A DNA stretch of 64,000 nucleotides from Casp-actino8 sp039800005 (lineage in GTDB: Bacteria > Actinomycetota > Acidimicrobiia > Acidimicrobiales > Ilumatobacteraceae): the NCBI GenBank assembly GCA_039800005.1, contig JBDLRN010000014.1, positions 33,552 to 97,551 of the forward strand. The letters run 5' to 3'. The position numbers and the translations under genes are program-made. Shown piece after piece: positions 42,703-53,161 of this stretch (position 1 is the first letter of the stretch; each line of letters opens with the position of its first letter). The notes below the pieces were generated by a model that saw nothing but the letters and a program-made list of their open reading frames with translations, had not been told where the DNA came from and did no database searches.

Positions 42703-43574
42703 CAACTCGCTCGACCGCCGAACGGCCCTATCTCTCGATCGGTGAAGTATTGGGGCTGCTGCTCGAAGAGTTCCCCGACATCACCATCTCCAAGATCCGT
42801 TTCCTCGAGAGCCAGGGCCTCATCGTTCCGGAGCGCACGGCGTCGGGGTACCGCAAGTTCTACGACGACGACGTCGAGCGACTGAAGTTCATCTTGCGCG
42901 AACAGCGGGAGAACTTCTTGCCACTGCGCGTGATCAAGAATCGTCTCGACACACCGCCGAGCGGCATCGAACGTCCGATCGAGCCCACGCCTGCACCGGC
43001 AACCGCTCCGGCTCCCGAGCACGTTGCACCGGCAACGCCGGATCCGGCTCCACTGAAGGCAAGTCATCCCAGTCGTCGCGGCTCACGAGGTGACGCTCGC
43101 CCGGACACGATCGTCGACAAGGCCCCGCGTCGTCCCGCCCCGCCCGACCCCTCCGATTCGATCGGCCGCCCCGCGACCTACACCCGCCCCGAGATTCTCG
43201 AGGCGTCCGGCCTCACCGACGGTGAGTTCGCCGAGCTGGTCGCCTTCGGTCTGGTCGGGGCGCTCGATGCCAAGGGGCGTCGCCCGGCCGATCTGTTCGA
43301 CGAACACGATCTGGCCGTGGCCGAAGTAGCGGCCGGTTTCCTGGGATCCGGTGTCGACATTCGTCATCTGAAGGCCTGGAAGATCGCCGCCGACCGCGAG
43401 GCCGGTCTGCTCGAACAGAGGGTGTTGCCCGTCCTTCGGCGTCGCACCCCCGACGCCCGGGCCGAGGCCAACGCATTGCTCGACGAACTCACCGATCTCG
43501 GCGGCCGCCTGCGAGCCATTCTCGTGGCCCGGGCGATCGGCACCCTGCGCGAACCTCGACCAGAGTCGCGCTGA
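42699..43574 (+). CDS. ftsR: MerR-family regulator, FtsR-like
   Basis: The GTG overlaps the garA stop (GTGA). The 291-residue protein has an N-terminal MerR winged helix (YLSIGEVLGLLLEEFPDITI, RFLESQGL, GYRKFYDDDVERL), a Pro/Ala-rich linker (about 90-145) and a second helical domain. This is the architecture of actinobacterial FtsR, an activator of ftsZ expression, always found after garA. No metal-binding cysteines are seen. Confidence 0.85.
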   Translation: MTTRSTAERPYLSIGEVLGLLLEEFPDITISKIRFLESQGLIVPERTASGYRKFYDDDVERLKFILREQRENFLPLRVIKNRLDTPPSGIERPIEPTPAPATAPAPEHVAPATPDPAPLKASHPSRRGSRGDARPDTIVDKAPRRPAPPDPSDSIGRPATYTRPEILEASGLTDGEFAELVAFGLVGALDAKGRRPADLFDEHDLAVAEVAAGFLGSGVDIRHLKAWKIAADREAGLLEQRVLPVLRRRTPDARAEANALLDELTDLGGRLRAILVARAIGTLREPRPESR

Positions 43575-43594
43575 ACCCCTGGTCGAAATCCGGC

Positions 43595-43600
43595 TACTGT
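43595..43600 (+). promoter_or_regulatory. -10 element TACTGT, DUF151 gene
   Basis: TACTGT is followed by 6 bases and ATG 43607. Confidence 0.5.
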
Positions 43601-43606
43601 CGTTTC

Positions 43607-44116
43607 ATGACCGCGCTCGAACTCATCGGCGTTCGCCTGGAGATGCCCGGGCGAGTGCACGTCGTGTTCCTGCGCGAGCGAGAAGGGGAGCGGCGGGTTC
43701 TTCCGATCTACATCGGTGAGCCGGAAGCGGCGAGCATCCAACTCGGGCTGAGTGGTCGCACTCCACCGCGGCCACTCACTCACGATCTGGTCCTCGATCT
43801 GCTCGGTTCACTCGGAGGCGACCCCGACAAGATCGTGATCACCGACGTCACCGACGGAACGTTCTTCGCCGAGATCCATCTCAACTCCCGTCAAGGATCG
43901 GTGTCGGTCTCGGCCCGGCCGTCCGATGCCATCGCCATCGCGGTGCGGGCCGGCTGCCCCATCTACTGCGCCGACGAGGTGCTCGACCGCGCCGGTCGCA
44001 TCGCGTCGTTCGATGACGAGGCTGGCGATGATGACGACGGTACGGAAGTCGACGAGTTGGTCGACGAGTTCCGCGACTTCATCGACAGCATCAAACCCGA
44101 AGATTTCGCGCCCTGA
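43607..44116 (+). CDS. DUF151/BFN-domain bifunctional nuclease family protein
   Basis: The 169-residue protein has the BFN core with LPIYIGEPEAASIQLGL, RPLTHDLVLDLL and SARPSDAIAIAVRAGCPIY, then a very acidic C-terminal extension (about 137-155). BFN domains have been reported to have nuclease activity in some members; the cellular role in actinobacteria is not settled. The position between two MerR genes is the same as in mycobacteria. Two small adjacent hairpins follow the stop. Confidence 0.9.
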   Translation: MTALELIGVRLEMPGRVHVVFLREREGERRVLPIYIGEPEAASIQLGLSGRTPPRPLTHDLVLDLLGSLGGDPDKIVITDVTDGTFFAEIHLNSRQGSVSVSARPSDAIAIAVRAGCPIYCADEVLDRAGRIASFDDEAGDDDDGTEVDELVDEFRDFIDSIKPEDFAP

Positions 44117-44142
44117 GCAGGCGTCCTGCGAGGACGATCCTC
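44117..44142 (+). other. Two adjacent short hairpins after the DUF151 gene
   Basis: GCAGG-CGT-CCTGC (44117-44129) is followed immediately by GAGGA-CGA-TCCTC (44130-44142). An alternative stem, CGTCCT-GCG-AGGACG (44122-44136), would exclude both. No T-run follows. May contribute to termination or be chance. Confidence 0.4.
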
Positions 44143-44159
44143 GACGGGCGGGGCAATGG

Positions 44160-44188
44160 TTGACGACCTCACCTTGCGGCCGTACCCT
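44160..44188 (+). promoter_or_regulatory. Promoter of the second merR gene (TTGACG-17-TACCCT)
   Basis: TTGACG (44160-44165) and TACCCT (44183-44188) are spaced by 17 bases, the best two-box sigma-70-type promoter in the window. Transcription would start near 44195, giving a leader of about 55 bases before GTG 44250. Confidence 0.65.
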
Positions 44189-44249
44189 GCCCACTCGTCG
44201 CCTCTCGGAGAGCCGACGTCCCTCGACCTCTCGGAACGGACACCCCATC

Positions 44250-44693
44250 GTGACACTCACATTTTCGGGAACCCAGGCCGCCGATGTCGTCGGCATCAGT
44301 TACCGCCAACTCGATTACTGGGCGCGCACCGATCTCGTTCGTCCGTCGGTCGTCGACGCCAAGGGGAGCGGATCACGTCGCCATTACAGCTATCGCGACC
44401 TGCTCGAATTGCGGATGGTCAAGAGCCTGCTCGACGCCGGATTGCGTCTCGAGTCGGTGCGAGACGTCTTCTCCTACTTGCGTGGCCACGTCGACGAGGA
44501 CATCACCACCGCTCATCTGGTGATCGAAGGTTCGAGCGTCGTTCTCTGCCGCGGCGACGAACTGATCGACGTGGTGCGCCGGGGCCAGGGAGTGCTCAAC
44601 CTTCTGCCCATCGCTCACGTGAAGGATCAAGTCGACGGACAGATCGTCGCACTGTTCCCCGAGATGGCTCATCTCGAACGCCGCGCTGTCTGA
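44250..44693 (+). CDS. MerR-family transcriptional regulator
   Basis: The GTG at 44250 is the only in-frame start downstream of the promoter that keeps the full winged helix. The 147-residue protein has VVGISYRQLDYWARTDLVRP, GSRRHYSYRDLLELRMVKSLLDAG and LESVRDVFSYLR. It corresponds to the second MerR protein of the mycobacterial gcvH-garA block. Effector unknown. The pattern suggests a role in growth or glycine-related control, by context only. gcvT starts 6 bases after it. Confidence 0.88.
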   Translation: MTLTFSGTQAADVVGISYRQLDYWARTDLVRPSVVDAKGSGSRRHYSYRDLLELRMVKSLLDAGLRLESVRDVFSYLRGHVDEDITTAHLVIEGSSVVLCRGDELIDVVRRGQGVLNLLPIAHVKDQVDGQIVALFPEMAHLERRAV

Positions 44694-44699
44694 TCCACC

Positions 44700-45767
44700 G
44701 TGCGACGATCTCCACTCGACGCCGTCCACCGCGAACTCGACGCCAAGATCGTGCCGTTCGGCGGTTGGGACATGCCGCTGCAGTATCCGACCGGAACTCT
44801 CGCCGAACATCGAGCCTGCCGTACCGAGTGCGGCCTCTTCGACGTGTCACATCTCGGAACGGTACGCGTCGAAGGAAACGCTGCACTCGAACGTCTTCAA
44901 CGCGCCTTCACCAACGACCTGACCAAGATCGGGCCCGGTCGCGCGCAGTACACGCATCTTCTCGACGTCGACGGATCGGTGCTCGACGACATCATCGTGT
45001 GGTGGTTACCCGACGACGGTTCGGGAATCGATCGCTTCGACGTCGTCCCCAATGCGTCCAACACGACGAGTGTGATCGCCGCCATCGGTGGAGAGGACGT
45101 CACGTCGACCCGAGCCGTACTCGCCGTCCAGGGTCCGACGAGTCGTCGCGTGTTGGACGTGGTGATCCCCGAAGCCGTCGACGTCGCGCGCAGTCGCGTC
45201 GCACGGGTCGAATGGCGCGGCGTGTCATGTGTGGTCGCCGGAACCGGCTACACCGGTGAGGACGGCGTCGAGATCGCGATTCCGGTGTCGGTGGCGGCCG
45301 ATCTGTGGAAAGCCCTCGTGGCCGCTGGTGCGACTCCGTGTGGACTCGGAGCACGGGACACGTTGCGGCTCGAAGCCGGTCTGCCTCTGCACGGCCACGA
45401 ACTGGGTGCCGGAATCACCCCGCTCCAAGCCGGACTCGGTTGGGTGGTGGCGTGGAACAAACCGGAATTCGTCGGACGTGACGCGCTGGTCGCCGAGCGG
45501 GATCGGGGCGTGACCCGACGTCTCGTCGGAATCGTCACACCGGGCCGACGGCCGGCACGCGACGGCTGCACCGTTCTGGTCGAGGGCGAGGAGGTCGGCG
45601 TCGTCACGAGCGGCAACTTCTCGCCGACTCTGGAACACGGAATCGCGCTGGCCTTCGTTCGGGCCGATGTGGAGATGGGTGCTTCGGTCAGCGTCGACGT
45701 GCGAGGCACGATGCTCGACGGAACGATCACCACCACGCGCTTCTTGGCGAATCGCACCGCTCACTGA
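44700..45767 (+). CDS. gcvT: Glycine cleavage system T protein (aminomethyltransferase)
   Basis: The GTG-started 355-residue protein has PFGGWDMPLQYPTG, RTECGLFDVSHLG and the catalytic region LAVQGPTSRRVL, then GLGARDTLRLEAGLPLHGHEL. It takes the aminomethyl group from GcvH-lipoate to tetrahydrofolate, releasing ammonia. It is co-transcribed with the merR gene. Very short spacing leaves no room for a glycine riboswitch in front of it. Confidence 0.96.
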   Translation: MRRSPLDAVHRELDAKIVPFGGWDMPLQYPTGTLAEHRACRTECGLFDVSHLGTVRVEGNAALERLQRAFTNDLTKIGPGRAQYTHLLDVDGSVLDDIIVWWLPDDGSGIDRFDVVPNASNTTSVIAAIGGEDVTSTRAVLAVQGPTSRRVLDVVIPEAVDVARSRVARVEWRGVSCVVAGTGYTGEDGVEIAIPVSVAADLWKALVAAGATPCGLGARDTLRLEAGLPLHGHELGAGITPLQAGLGWVVAWNKPEFVGRDALVAERDRGVTRRLVGIVTPGRRPARDGCTVLVEGEEVGVVTSGNFSPTLEHGIALAFVRADVEMGASVSVDVRGTMLDGTITTTRFLANRTAH

Positions 45768-45792
45768 GCACTGCGACACCGACCGGCGTCGC

Positions 45793-46341
45793 TCACTTCT
45801 GCGGAGAACGGACTCCGAACATGCCTCCGGCGACTTCGGCGAACTGAGCCAACGGACCGAGCCGTGAGGCCAAATCACCCAAGGTCGACACCGCCTTGGC
45901 CACGTCACCCGGCAACGAGCCGACCTGGCCGAGCACGGCATCCACGCGCTTCAAGGTGGCCGTCACCTGCGGCACGACGATCTTGATCGGCTGCTCGATC
46001 TCGTCGAGCAGCGAGTTGACCCGACGGGCCGCCGTGTTGATCTCGCGCATGGTGTCGTTGAAGTTGGCGAGTGCCTGGACCAGTTCGGCGGTCACGTGCG
46101 TTGCGGTGTCGACGGCGCGCCCGGCCAACGCGAGCGGATTCACCCCGCCGATGAGCGACAACACGTCGTGGAGTCCGAGCGACGAAGACGACGTCGTGTG
46201 CGCACCCGAACCCGTCGACGCGTGCGCATGCGAACTCGACGACGCCGGATCGGCTGTCACGGTCTTCTTCTTCGCACCCGACGACGAACTCGACTTCGAC
46301 GAACTCGGCTTCGACGAACTCGGCTTTTTCGTTGGGGCCAT
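45793..46341 (-). CDS. Hypothetical Ser/Lys-rich protein with amphipathic helical C-terminus
   Basis: The 182-residue protein has a disordered N-terminal third (repeated KPSSSK units, then Ser/His/Ala) and a helical C-terminal part (ALANFNDTMREINTAARRVN, ATLKRVDAVLGQVG) with regular hydrophobic spacing. No signal peptide or cysteine. It is convergent with gcvT and follows gcvP on the same strand after 24 bases, but has its own TAGGTT box. The layout resembles small granule- or lipid-associated helical proteins; that is speculation. Confidence 0.65.
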   Translation of the reverse strand: MAPTKKPSSSKPSSSKSSSSSGAKKKTVTADPASSSSHAHASTGSGAHTTSSSSLGLHDVLSLIGGVNPLALAGRAVDTATHVTAELVQALANFNDTMREINTAARRVNSLLDEIEQPIKIVVPQVTATLKRVDAVLGQVGSLPGDVAKAVSTLGDLASRLGPLAQFAEVAGGMFGVRSPQK

Positions 46342-46347
46342 GGACTC

Positions 46348-46353
46348 AACCTA
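46348..46353 (-). promoter_or_regulatory. -10 element TAGGTT, Ser/Lys-rich protein gene
   Basis: TAGGTT on the minus strand is 6 bases before ATG 46341. Confidence 0.5.
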
Positions 46354-46365
46354 TCTCAGTCCCGG

Positions 46366-49242
<2,877 letters not shown>

Positions 49243-49266
49243 GACAAAACCTGCCTCGTTCCGGCG

Positions 49267-49272
49267 ACCATA
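49267..49272 (-). promoter_or_regulatory. -10 element TATGGT, gcvP
   Basis: TATGGT on the minus strand lies 24 bases before ATG 49242, leaving a short leader with a GAGGCAGG ribosome-binding site. Confidence 0.5.
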
Positions 49273-49304
49273 GTTCTCGTTCCGGAGCCGATCGGGGAGC
49301 GAAC

Positions 49305-49310
49305 TAGGTT
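49305..49310 (+). promoter_or_regulatory. -10 element TAGGTT, SCO6745-like gene
   Basis: TAGGTT is followed by 6 bases and GTG 49317. Confidence 0.55.
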
Positions 49311-49316
49311 GACGGC

Positions 49317-50078
49317 GTGACTTCCCTCTCGTCTCGACCCTCGTCTCTCGCGACTGCCCGCTCCATCGCCGCACCGGTCGGCGCCATGGGCGCGGCGTTC
49401 ATGCTCCACCCCGAGGTCCTCGGACCGGGGAAGGAGGCCGGTTACCCCGGCGGCTTCTCGTATTACGTCGTCGGGCGCGGGGGAGTGCTCGGGGACGTCG
49501 ACGCCGACGTGGTGGTGAGCGCGTTCGGGTTCTTCGCACCCGGCCTCGTCACCTCGCTCTGGAACGCCGGCGTGGTCGTCGAGGGCGCCCGGGCCGGGGC
49601 TCGCCGCTACGCCGATGCATGTGCCGAGTGGGGTCGAAGCCGCCTGGGCGATTTTGCCGGAGCCGAGCGTCTCGCCGAGTTGCTCGGTCGGGTGGTCGAT
49701 GCCGCCGACGTGGGCGGACTGTCACTTTTCAGCGGTTGGCGCAACGTCGACCGGCCGGCCGATGCCGCCGGCCGCTGCTATCTCCTGTTGCACGTGGCGC
49801 GAGAACTGCGGGGGAGCGTGCACCTTCTGTCGTGCGTGGCGAGCGGGCTGACACCCCTCGACGCCGTGCTGTCGAACCCGAATGGGGGAGCCGACCAGGC
49901 CGAGAAGTTCGGATGGAGTGGGCCGTTCGAGATCGACGTGGATGTGGCGTCGCGGTTCGAGAACGCCGAAGACCTCACCGATCGACTGATGGCCCGACAC
50001 CTCGACCTGCTGAGCGACGACGAACTGCGGGAGCTGACCGACCTGGTCGCCGCCGCTCACCGCCACCTCCTCGGCTGA
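49317..50078 (+). CDS. SCO6745-like (HTH_67) family protein
   Basis: The GTG-started 253-residue, all-helical, Ala-rich protein shows AFMLHPEVLGPGKEAGYPGGFSYYV in broken form (FMLHPEV, FSYYVVGRGGVLGDV), FGFFAPGLV and a C-terminal DDELRELTDLVAAAHR. These are features I associate with the actinobacterial SCO6745/SalK-like family, whose biochemical role is unknown. It is divergent from gcvP with -10 elements 32 bases apart. Family call is by recall of pattern, not by search. Confidence 0.6.
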   Translation: MTSLSSRPSSLATARSIAAPVGAMGAAFMLHPEVLGPGKEAGYPGGFSYYVVGRGGVLGDVDADVVVSAFGFFAPGLVTSLWNAGVVVEGARAGARRYADACAEWGRSRLGDFAGAERLAELLGRVVDAADVGGLSLFSGWRNVDRPADAAGRCYLLLHVARELRGSVHLLSCVASGLTPLDAVLSNPNGGADQAEKFGWSGPFEIDVDVASRFENAEDLTDRLMARHLDLLSDDELRELTDLVAAAHRHLLG

Positions 50079-50092
50079 CCGCGATATTCGCG

Positions 50093-50139
50093 CACTCTGT
50101 AGCGGTAGTTCCCGAGAGTAGAACTTGCGCTACAGAGTG
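50093..50139. repeat. Long two-stage hairpin between genes
   Basis: A perfect 12-bp outer stem (50093-50104 with 50128-50139, CACTCTGTAGCG / CGCTACAGAGTG) and an inner 5-bp stem (50107-50111 with 50121-50125, AGTTC / GAACT) are separated by a 2x2 internal loop, with a 9-base apex. No T-run follows in either direction, so it is not a classical terminator. It lies 14 bases after one stop and 40 bases before the next start. Confidence 0.75.
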
Positions 50140-50179
50140 GGAGAATCTGATCGGTTCGGAGAAGTGAGGGGGAGGGGAC

Positions 50180-50608
50180 GTGTTGGATCACACACAGCCG
50201 CCAAAGGTGACCGTCGAGGAGATCAACGACTTCATCGGCGGACACTTCGGGGGAGCCGCCAACGCATGTGAACTCATGGGCTTCGGGGAAGCGATCGCCG
50301 TCATGCACCCGAGCGCAGCACAGCTCCGTCCCGGCAAGATCATCAGCGGACCGACCGTGTTCAGCATCTGCGACGCCGCTCTCTTCTACGCCGCATTGAG
50401 TTGCACCGCCATGGAACCCATGACCCTCACGAGCGAGATGTCGATTCGCTTCCTGCGCCCGGCACGAGGGGAGGTCATCCGGGCCCGCGCCACGATCCAC
50501 ACCTTGGCCGGACGCAACGTCGTTGGCTCGGTCGAAGCCTGGACCGACGACCCCGACAAGCCGGTGGCCGTCGCCCAGGGAACCTACGTTCGGCCGCGCC
50601 CCAGTTGA
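50180..50608 (+). CDS. PaaI-family hotdog-fold thioesterase
   Basis: The GTG start has an unusually strong GGGGAGGGGA ribosome-binding site. The 142-residue protein has PGKIISGPTVFSICDAALFYA in the position of the hotdog helix, then EMSIRFLRPARGEVI and VAVAQGTYV typical of the YbgC/PaaI group. Likely hydrolyses an acyl-CoA. The canonical HGG is replaced by ISGP, so catalytic detail may differ. A long hairpin precedes it and may lie in its 5' leader. Confidence 0.8.
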   Translation: MLDHTQPPKVTVEEINDFIGGHFGGAANACELMGFGEAIAVMHPSAAQLRPGKIISGPTVFSICDAALFYAALSCTAMEPMTLTSEMSIRFLRPARGEVIRARATIHTLAGRNVVGSVEAWTDDPDKPVAVAQGTYVRPRPS

Positions 50609-50643
50609 CCGGCGCGTCTCGGTCCGCGAAGTCGGCCAGCACC

Positions 50644-50649
50644 TAGAGT
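50644..50649 (+). promoter_or_regulatory. -10 element TAGAGT, FKBP gene
   Basis: TAGAGT is followed by 6 bases and ATG 50656. Confidence 0.55.
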
Positions 50650-50655
50650 CGAGAC

Positions 50656-51036
50656 ATGGCTCACGACTCGACCAAACCCGCCGTCACCATTCCCGACTCC
50701 GATCCGCCGAGCGAATTGGTGATCGAGGACATCACCGTCGGCGACGGCGCCGAGGCCACCGCCGGGTGTCGTCCGGTGATGCACTACGTCGGCGTGGCAT
50801 GGAGCAACGGGCGCGAGTTCGACAACTCGTGGGACCGCCGCGATCCCTTCACCTTCCGCTTGGGAGCCGGTGAAGTCATCGGGGGATGGGACGCCGGAGT
50901 GGCCGGCATGCGCGTCGGTGGACGACGCCGCCTCACCATTCCGCCGCACCTCGGCTACGGGAGCCGCGGTGCCGGTGGCGTCATCAAGGGCAACGAGACC
51001 TTGGTATTCGTCGTCGACCTGCTCGACGTCCGCTGA
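50656..51036 (+). CDS. FKBP-type peptidyl-prolyl cis-trans isomerase
   Basis: The 126-residue single-domain FKBP has HYVGVAWSNGREFDNSW, FTFRLGAGEVIGGWDAGVAG, and RRRLTIPPHLGYGSRGAGG, covering the aromatic and Asp/Arg residues of the FK506 pocket. No signal peptide is present, so it is a cytoplasmic folding helper. Length is normal for the short actinobacterial form. Confidence 0.94.
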   Translation: MAHDSTKPAVTIPDSDPPSELVIEDITVGDGAEATAGCRPVMHYVGVAWSNGREFDNSWDRRDPFTFRLGAGEVIGGWDAGVAGMRVGGRRRLTIPPHLGYGSRGAGGVIKGNETLVFVVDLLDVR

Positions 51037-51167
51037 ACCACTCCTCGCCGACATCGAGGGGGAGCGGAATCTGGCGCGGGATCTCGACCTATGCGGTGAA
51101 GAATCCTCACCAGAACACCGGTTGGCCAGGTCGTTCTTGGTGTGGTCCAGATGTGACATAACGAAGA

Positions 51168-51539
51168 TTATGGGCGCTGCGTCACCCGGGCCGTGAGCGG
51201 CTGAGCCGCTTCGAGCAGCCAGGCCATCGCTTCCCGCAACGACGTCGCCGTGGCCCGCTTGTCGGTCAACTCGCGTTCGGTGTCGGCCACCGCGCACGAC
51301 AGCACGTACAACTCGTCGTACAGCGCATCGAGCTCTCCGCGCGCCACGATCAGTTCGTCCTCGCTGATCTGCAGTTCGCGAGCCCGCTGTCGACCCACCC
51401 AGTCCCATTGGCGACAGGCCTGACTGCAGAATTCCTTGGGGCGACCCGGCCCGGACCGCTCGGCCATGACTCGGCGGCAATGTCGGCATCGCGGGACCTC
51501 GATCGCCCGCACCCGTCCCCCTTGGTCTGATTTCGTCAT
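51168..51539 (-). CDS. Hypothetical Cys-cluster (zinc-finger-like) protein
   Basis: The 123-residue protein has CRHC near residues 18-21 and EFCSQACRQ about 18 residues later, a CxxC...CxxxC arrangement common in actinobacterial proteins with a GRPxxFCS motif. A helical C-terminal region follows. Zinc and nucleic-acid binding are likely from the motif. The start ATG at 51539 lies at the centre of a perfect 20-base palindrome, preceded on its strand by GGCAGG as ribosome-binding site. Divergent from threonine aldolase, 70 bases away. Function unknown; a regulator of its neighbour is possible. Confidence 0.7.
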   Translation of the reverse strand: MTKSDQGGRVRAIEVPRCRHCRRVMAERSGPGRPKEFCSQACRQWDWVGRQRARELQISEDELIVARGELDALYDELYVLSCAVADTERELTDKRATATSLREAMAWLLEAAQPLTARVTQRP

Positions 51540-51548
51540 GACGAAATC
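51529..51548. promoter_or_regulatory. Perfect 20-base palindrome at the start codon of the Cys-cluster gene
   Basis: GATTTCGTCATGACGAAATC reads the same on both strands and is centred on the ATG at 51539. It lies about 60 bases upstream of the threonine aldolase start. It matches the gcvP start-site motif at 49234-49249. Confidence 0.6.
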
Positions 51549-51609
51549 CTGCCAAACGGGACACCTGTCGTCGCGGATGCGAGCACCGACCACCGGCCAG
51601 ACTGGAGCC

Positions 51610-52665
51610 ATGGCCATGCCCGAGCCGCCTCTTCACCGATTCGCCAGCGACAACAACGCCTCCGTTCACCCTCAGGTGCTCGCCGCGCTCGAGTCGGCCA
51701 ACACCGGACATGCCGTCGCCTACGGTGACGACGCCTGGACCGCTCGCGCCGCCGAGTCATTCCGGGATCTGTTCGGTCGTGACGTCGAATCACTCATGGT
51801 CTGGGGTGGCACCGGAGCCAACGTGCTCGCACTGTCGTCACTTCTCTCCCCCGCCGGGGCGGTGGTCTGCACCGATGCCGCCCACATCAACGTCGACGAG
51901 ACCGGTGCACCCGAACACGTGCTCGGCGCCAAGTTGCTCGACGTGCCCCACCGCGCCGGGAAGATCTCGCCCGAGCAGGTCCGCGAATTCGAGCATTTCC
52001 TCGGCGTGGTTCACCACGTCCAGCCGAGTGTGCTCTCGATCACCCAGAGCACCGAATGGGGCACTCTCTACACGGCTGACGAGATCGCCGCCCTCGCCGA
52101 CACCGCGCACTCGATGGGGATGAAGGTCCATCTCGATGGGGCGCGGATCGCCAACGCCACGGCCGCCCTCGGCGGCACCGTCGACACGTTGCGGTCGTTC
52201 ACGACCGAGGCCGGAGTCGACGTGGTGTCCTTCGGCGGCACCAAGAACGGGGCGATGTACGCCGAGGCCGTCGTGTATCTCGATCCGACTCTCGCGCGCG
52301 CGGCGCCGTACCTGCGCAAGCAGATCACACAGCTGCCGTCGAAGATGCGCTACGTGTCGGCGCAATTCGTCGCTCTCTTCGAGAACGATCTCTGGCTCGC
52401 CAACGCCCGTCACGCCAACGAGATGTGCCGACTTCTCCATCGGTCGTTGGCCGACGTCCCGGGAGTCGACCCCGGACCGGCCCCGGCGGTCAACAGCATC
52501 TATCCCGCGCTGGACGCCACGCTTCGGGAGTCGCTGCGCCGTTGGTCGTTCTTCTACGACTGGTCACTCCCCCAGGTCCGCTGGATGACCGCCTGGGACA
52601 CCCGACCCGAGGATGTGGAGACCTTCGTCGCCGGGGTCCGACACATCGCGGCGTCGCTCACCTGA
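51610..52665 (+). CDS. Threonine aldolase family protein (low-specificity L-threonine aldolase-like)
   Basis: The 351-residue fold-type I PLP enzyme has FASDNNASVHPQVLAAL, GTGANVLAL, VHLDGARIANA (Asp176) and the PLP Lys212 in SFGGTKNGAM. These are hallmarks of threonine aldolases, which cleave threonine to glycine and acetaldehyde. That links it to the glycine cleavage genes nearby. ATG 51610 has CAGACT at the leaderless distance, a weak -10; ATG 51616 is an alternative. Confidence 0.9.
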   Translation: MAMPEPPLHRFASDNNASVHPQVLAALESANTGHAVAYGDDAWTARAAESFRDLFGRDVESLMVWGGTGANVLALSSLLSPAGAVVCTDAAHINVDETGAPEHVLGAKLLDVPHRAGKISPEQVREFEHFLGVVHHVQPSVLSITQSTEWGTLYTADEIAALADTAHSMGMKVHLDGARIANATAALGGTVDTLRSFTTEAGVDVVSFGGTKNGAMYAEAVVYLDPTLARAAPYLRKQITQLPSKMRYVSAQFVALFENDLWLANARHANEMCRLLHRSLADVPGVDPGPAPAVNSIYPALDATLRESLRRWSFFYDWSLPQVRWMTAWDTRPEDVETFVAGVRHIAASLT

Positions 52666-52721
52666 TCCGGGTCCGACGGACGTCACAGATCGCGTCCTTG
52701 GCCGCGCTCCGGACCCAGGTC

Positions 52722-52727
52722 TAGGGT
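52722..52727 (+). promoter_or_regulatory. -10 element TAGGGT, whiB-like gene
   Basis: TAGGGT lies 5 bases before ATG 52733, with TTGGCC 18 bases further upstream as a -35. This supports the longer WhiB start. Confidence 0.55.
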
Positions 52728-52732
52728 CCACC

Positions 52733-53137
52733 ATGTCGTCGGGGGGCGACCGGGACCGGCGTCCCGATCGGACAGTTCAGTCTTCAGGCGGCTGCGGACG
52801 CCTTCACATGGGGGGTCATGTGTCTTCGATCGAACGTGCTCTGGCAGTCGACATCGTCATCACTCGGCGTCGCACCGACGACCGCTGGATGACCAAGGCC
52901 GCGTGCCGCGGCATGACACATCTGTTCTTCCCGGCCATGGCCGAGCGCCCACAAGCTCGTGAGCGTCGAGAGGCCGAGGCCCGCCAGGTGTGCCGTTCCT
53001 GCATCGTGGCCGACACGTGCCGCGAGTTCGCTCGTGAGAACCACGAGTACGGACTCTGGGGTGGCGAGAGCGAGGAAGAGCGTCACAACGCCGGCTTCCG
53101 ACTGATCGCCCCCATCGGCATTCGCGCCGTCGGATGA
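52733..53137 (+). CDS. WhiB-family iron-sulfur transcriptional regulator
   Basis: Three in-frame starts exist: ATG 52733 (134 residues), ATG 52808 and GTG 52820 (109 or 105 residues). The first is preferred because of the promoter 5 bases upstream; the GTG has a GGGGGG run as alternative ribosome-binding site. The WhiB core is complete: DDRWMTKAACRGM, VCRSCIVADTC (four cysteines for the 4Fe-4S cluster, CxxCxxxxxC) and YGLWGGESEEER. Wbl proteins work with the primary sigma factor and respond to redox or NO. The extra N-terminus is Arg/Gly/Ser-rich. Confidence 0.93.
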   Translation: MSSGGDRDRRPDRTVQSSGGCGRLHMGGHVSSIERALAVDIVITRRRTDDRWMTKAACRGMTHLFFPAMAERPQARERREAEARQVCRSCIVADTCREFARENHEYGLWGGESEEERHNAGFRLIAPIGIRAVG

Positions 53138-53161
53138 CCGTCGGCGTGCGACACTGACTCG

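Noticed and set aside
44117..44249. Glycine riboswitch near the glycine cleavage genes
   Set aside because: No glycine aptamer-like double structure is seen. gcvT has a 6-base gap, gcvP an 18-base leader, and gcvH appears leaderless, so there is no room.
52669..52716. Inverted repeat GGGTCCG/CGGACCC after the threonine aldolase gene
   Set aside because: A 7-bp stem with a 34-base loop is weak, and it overlaps the -35/-10 region of the whiB-like gene.
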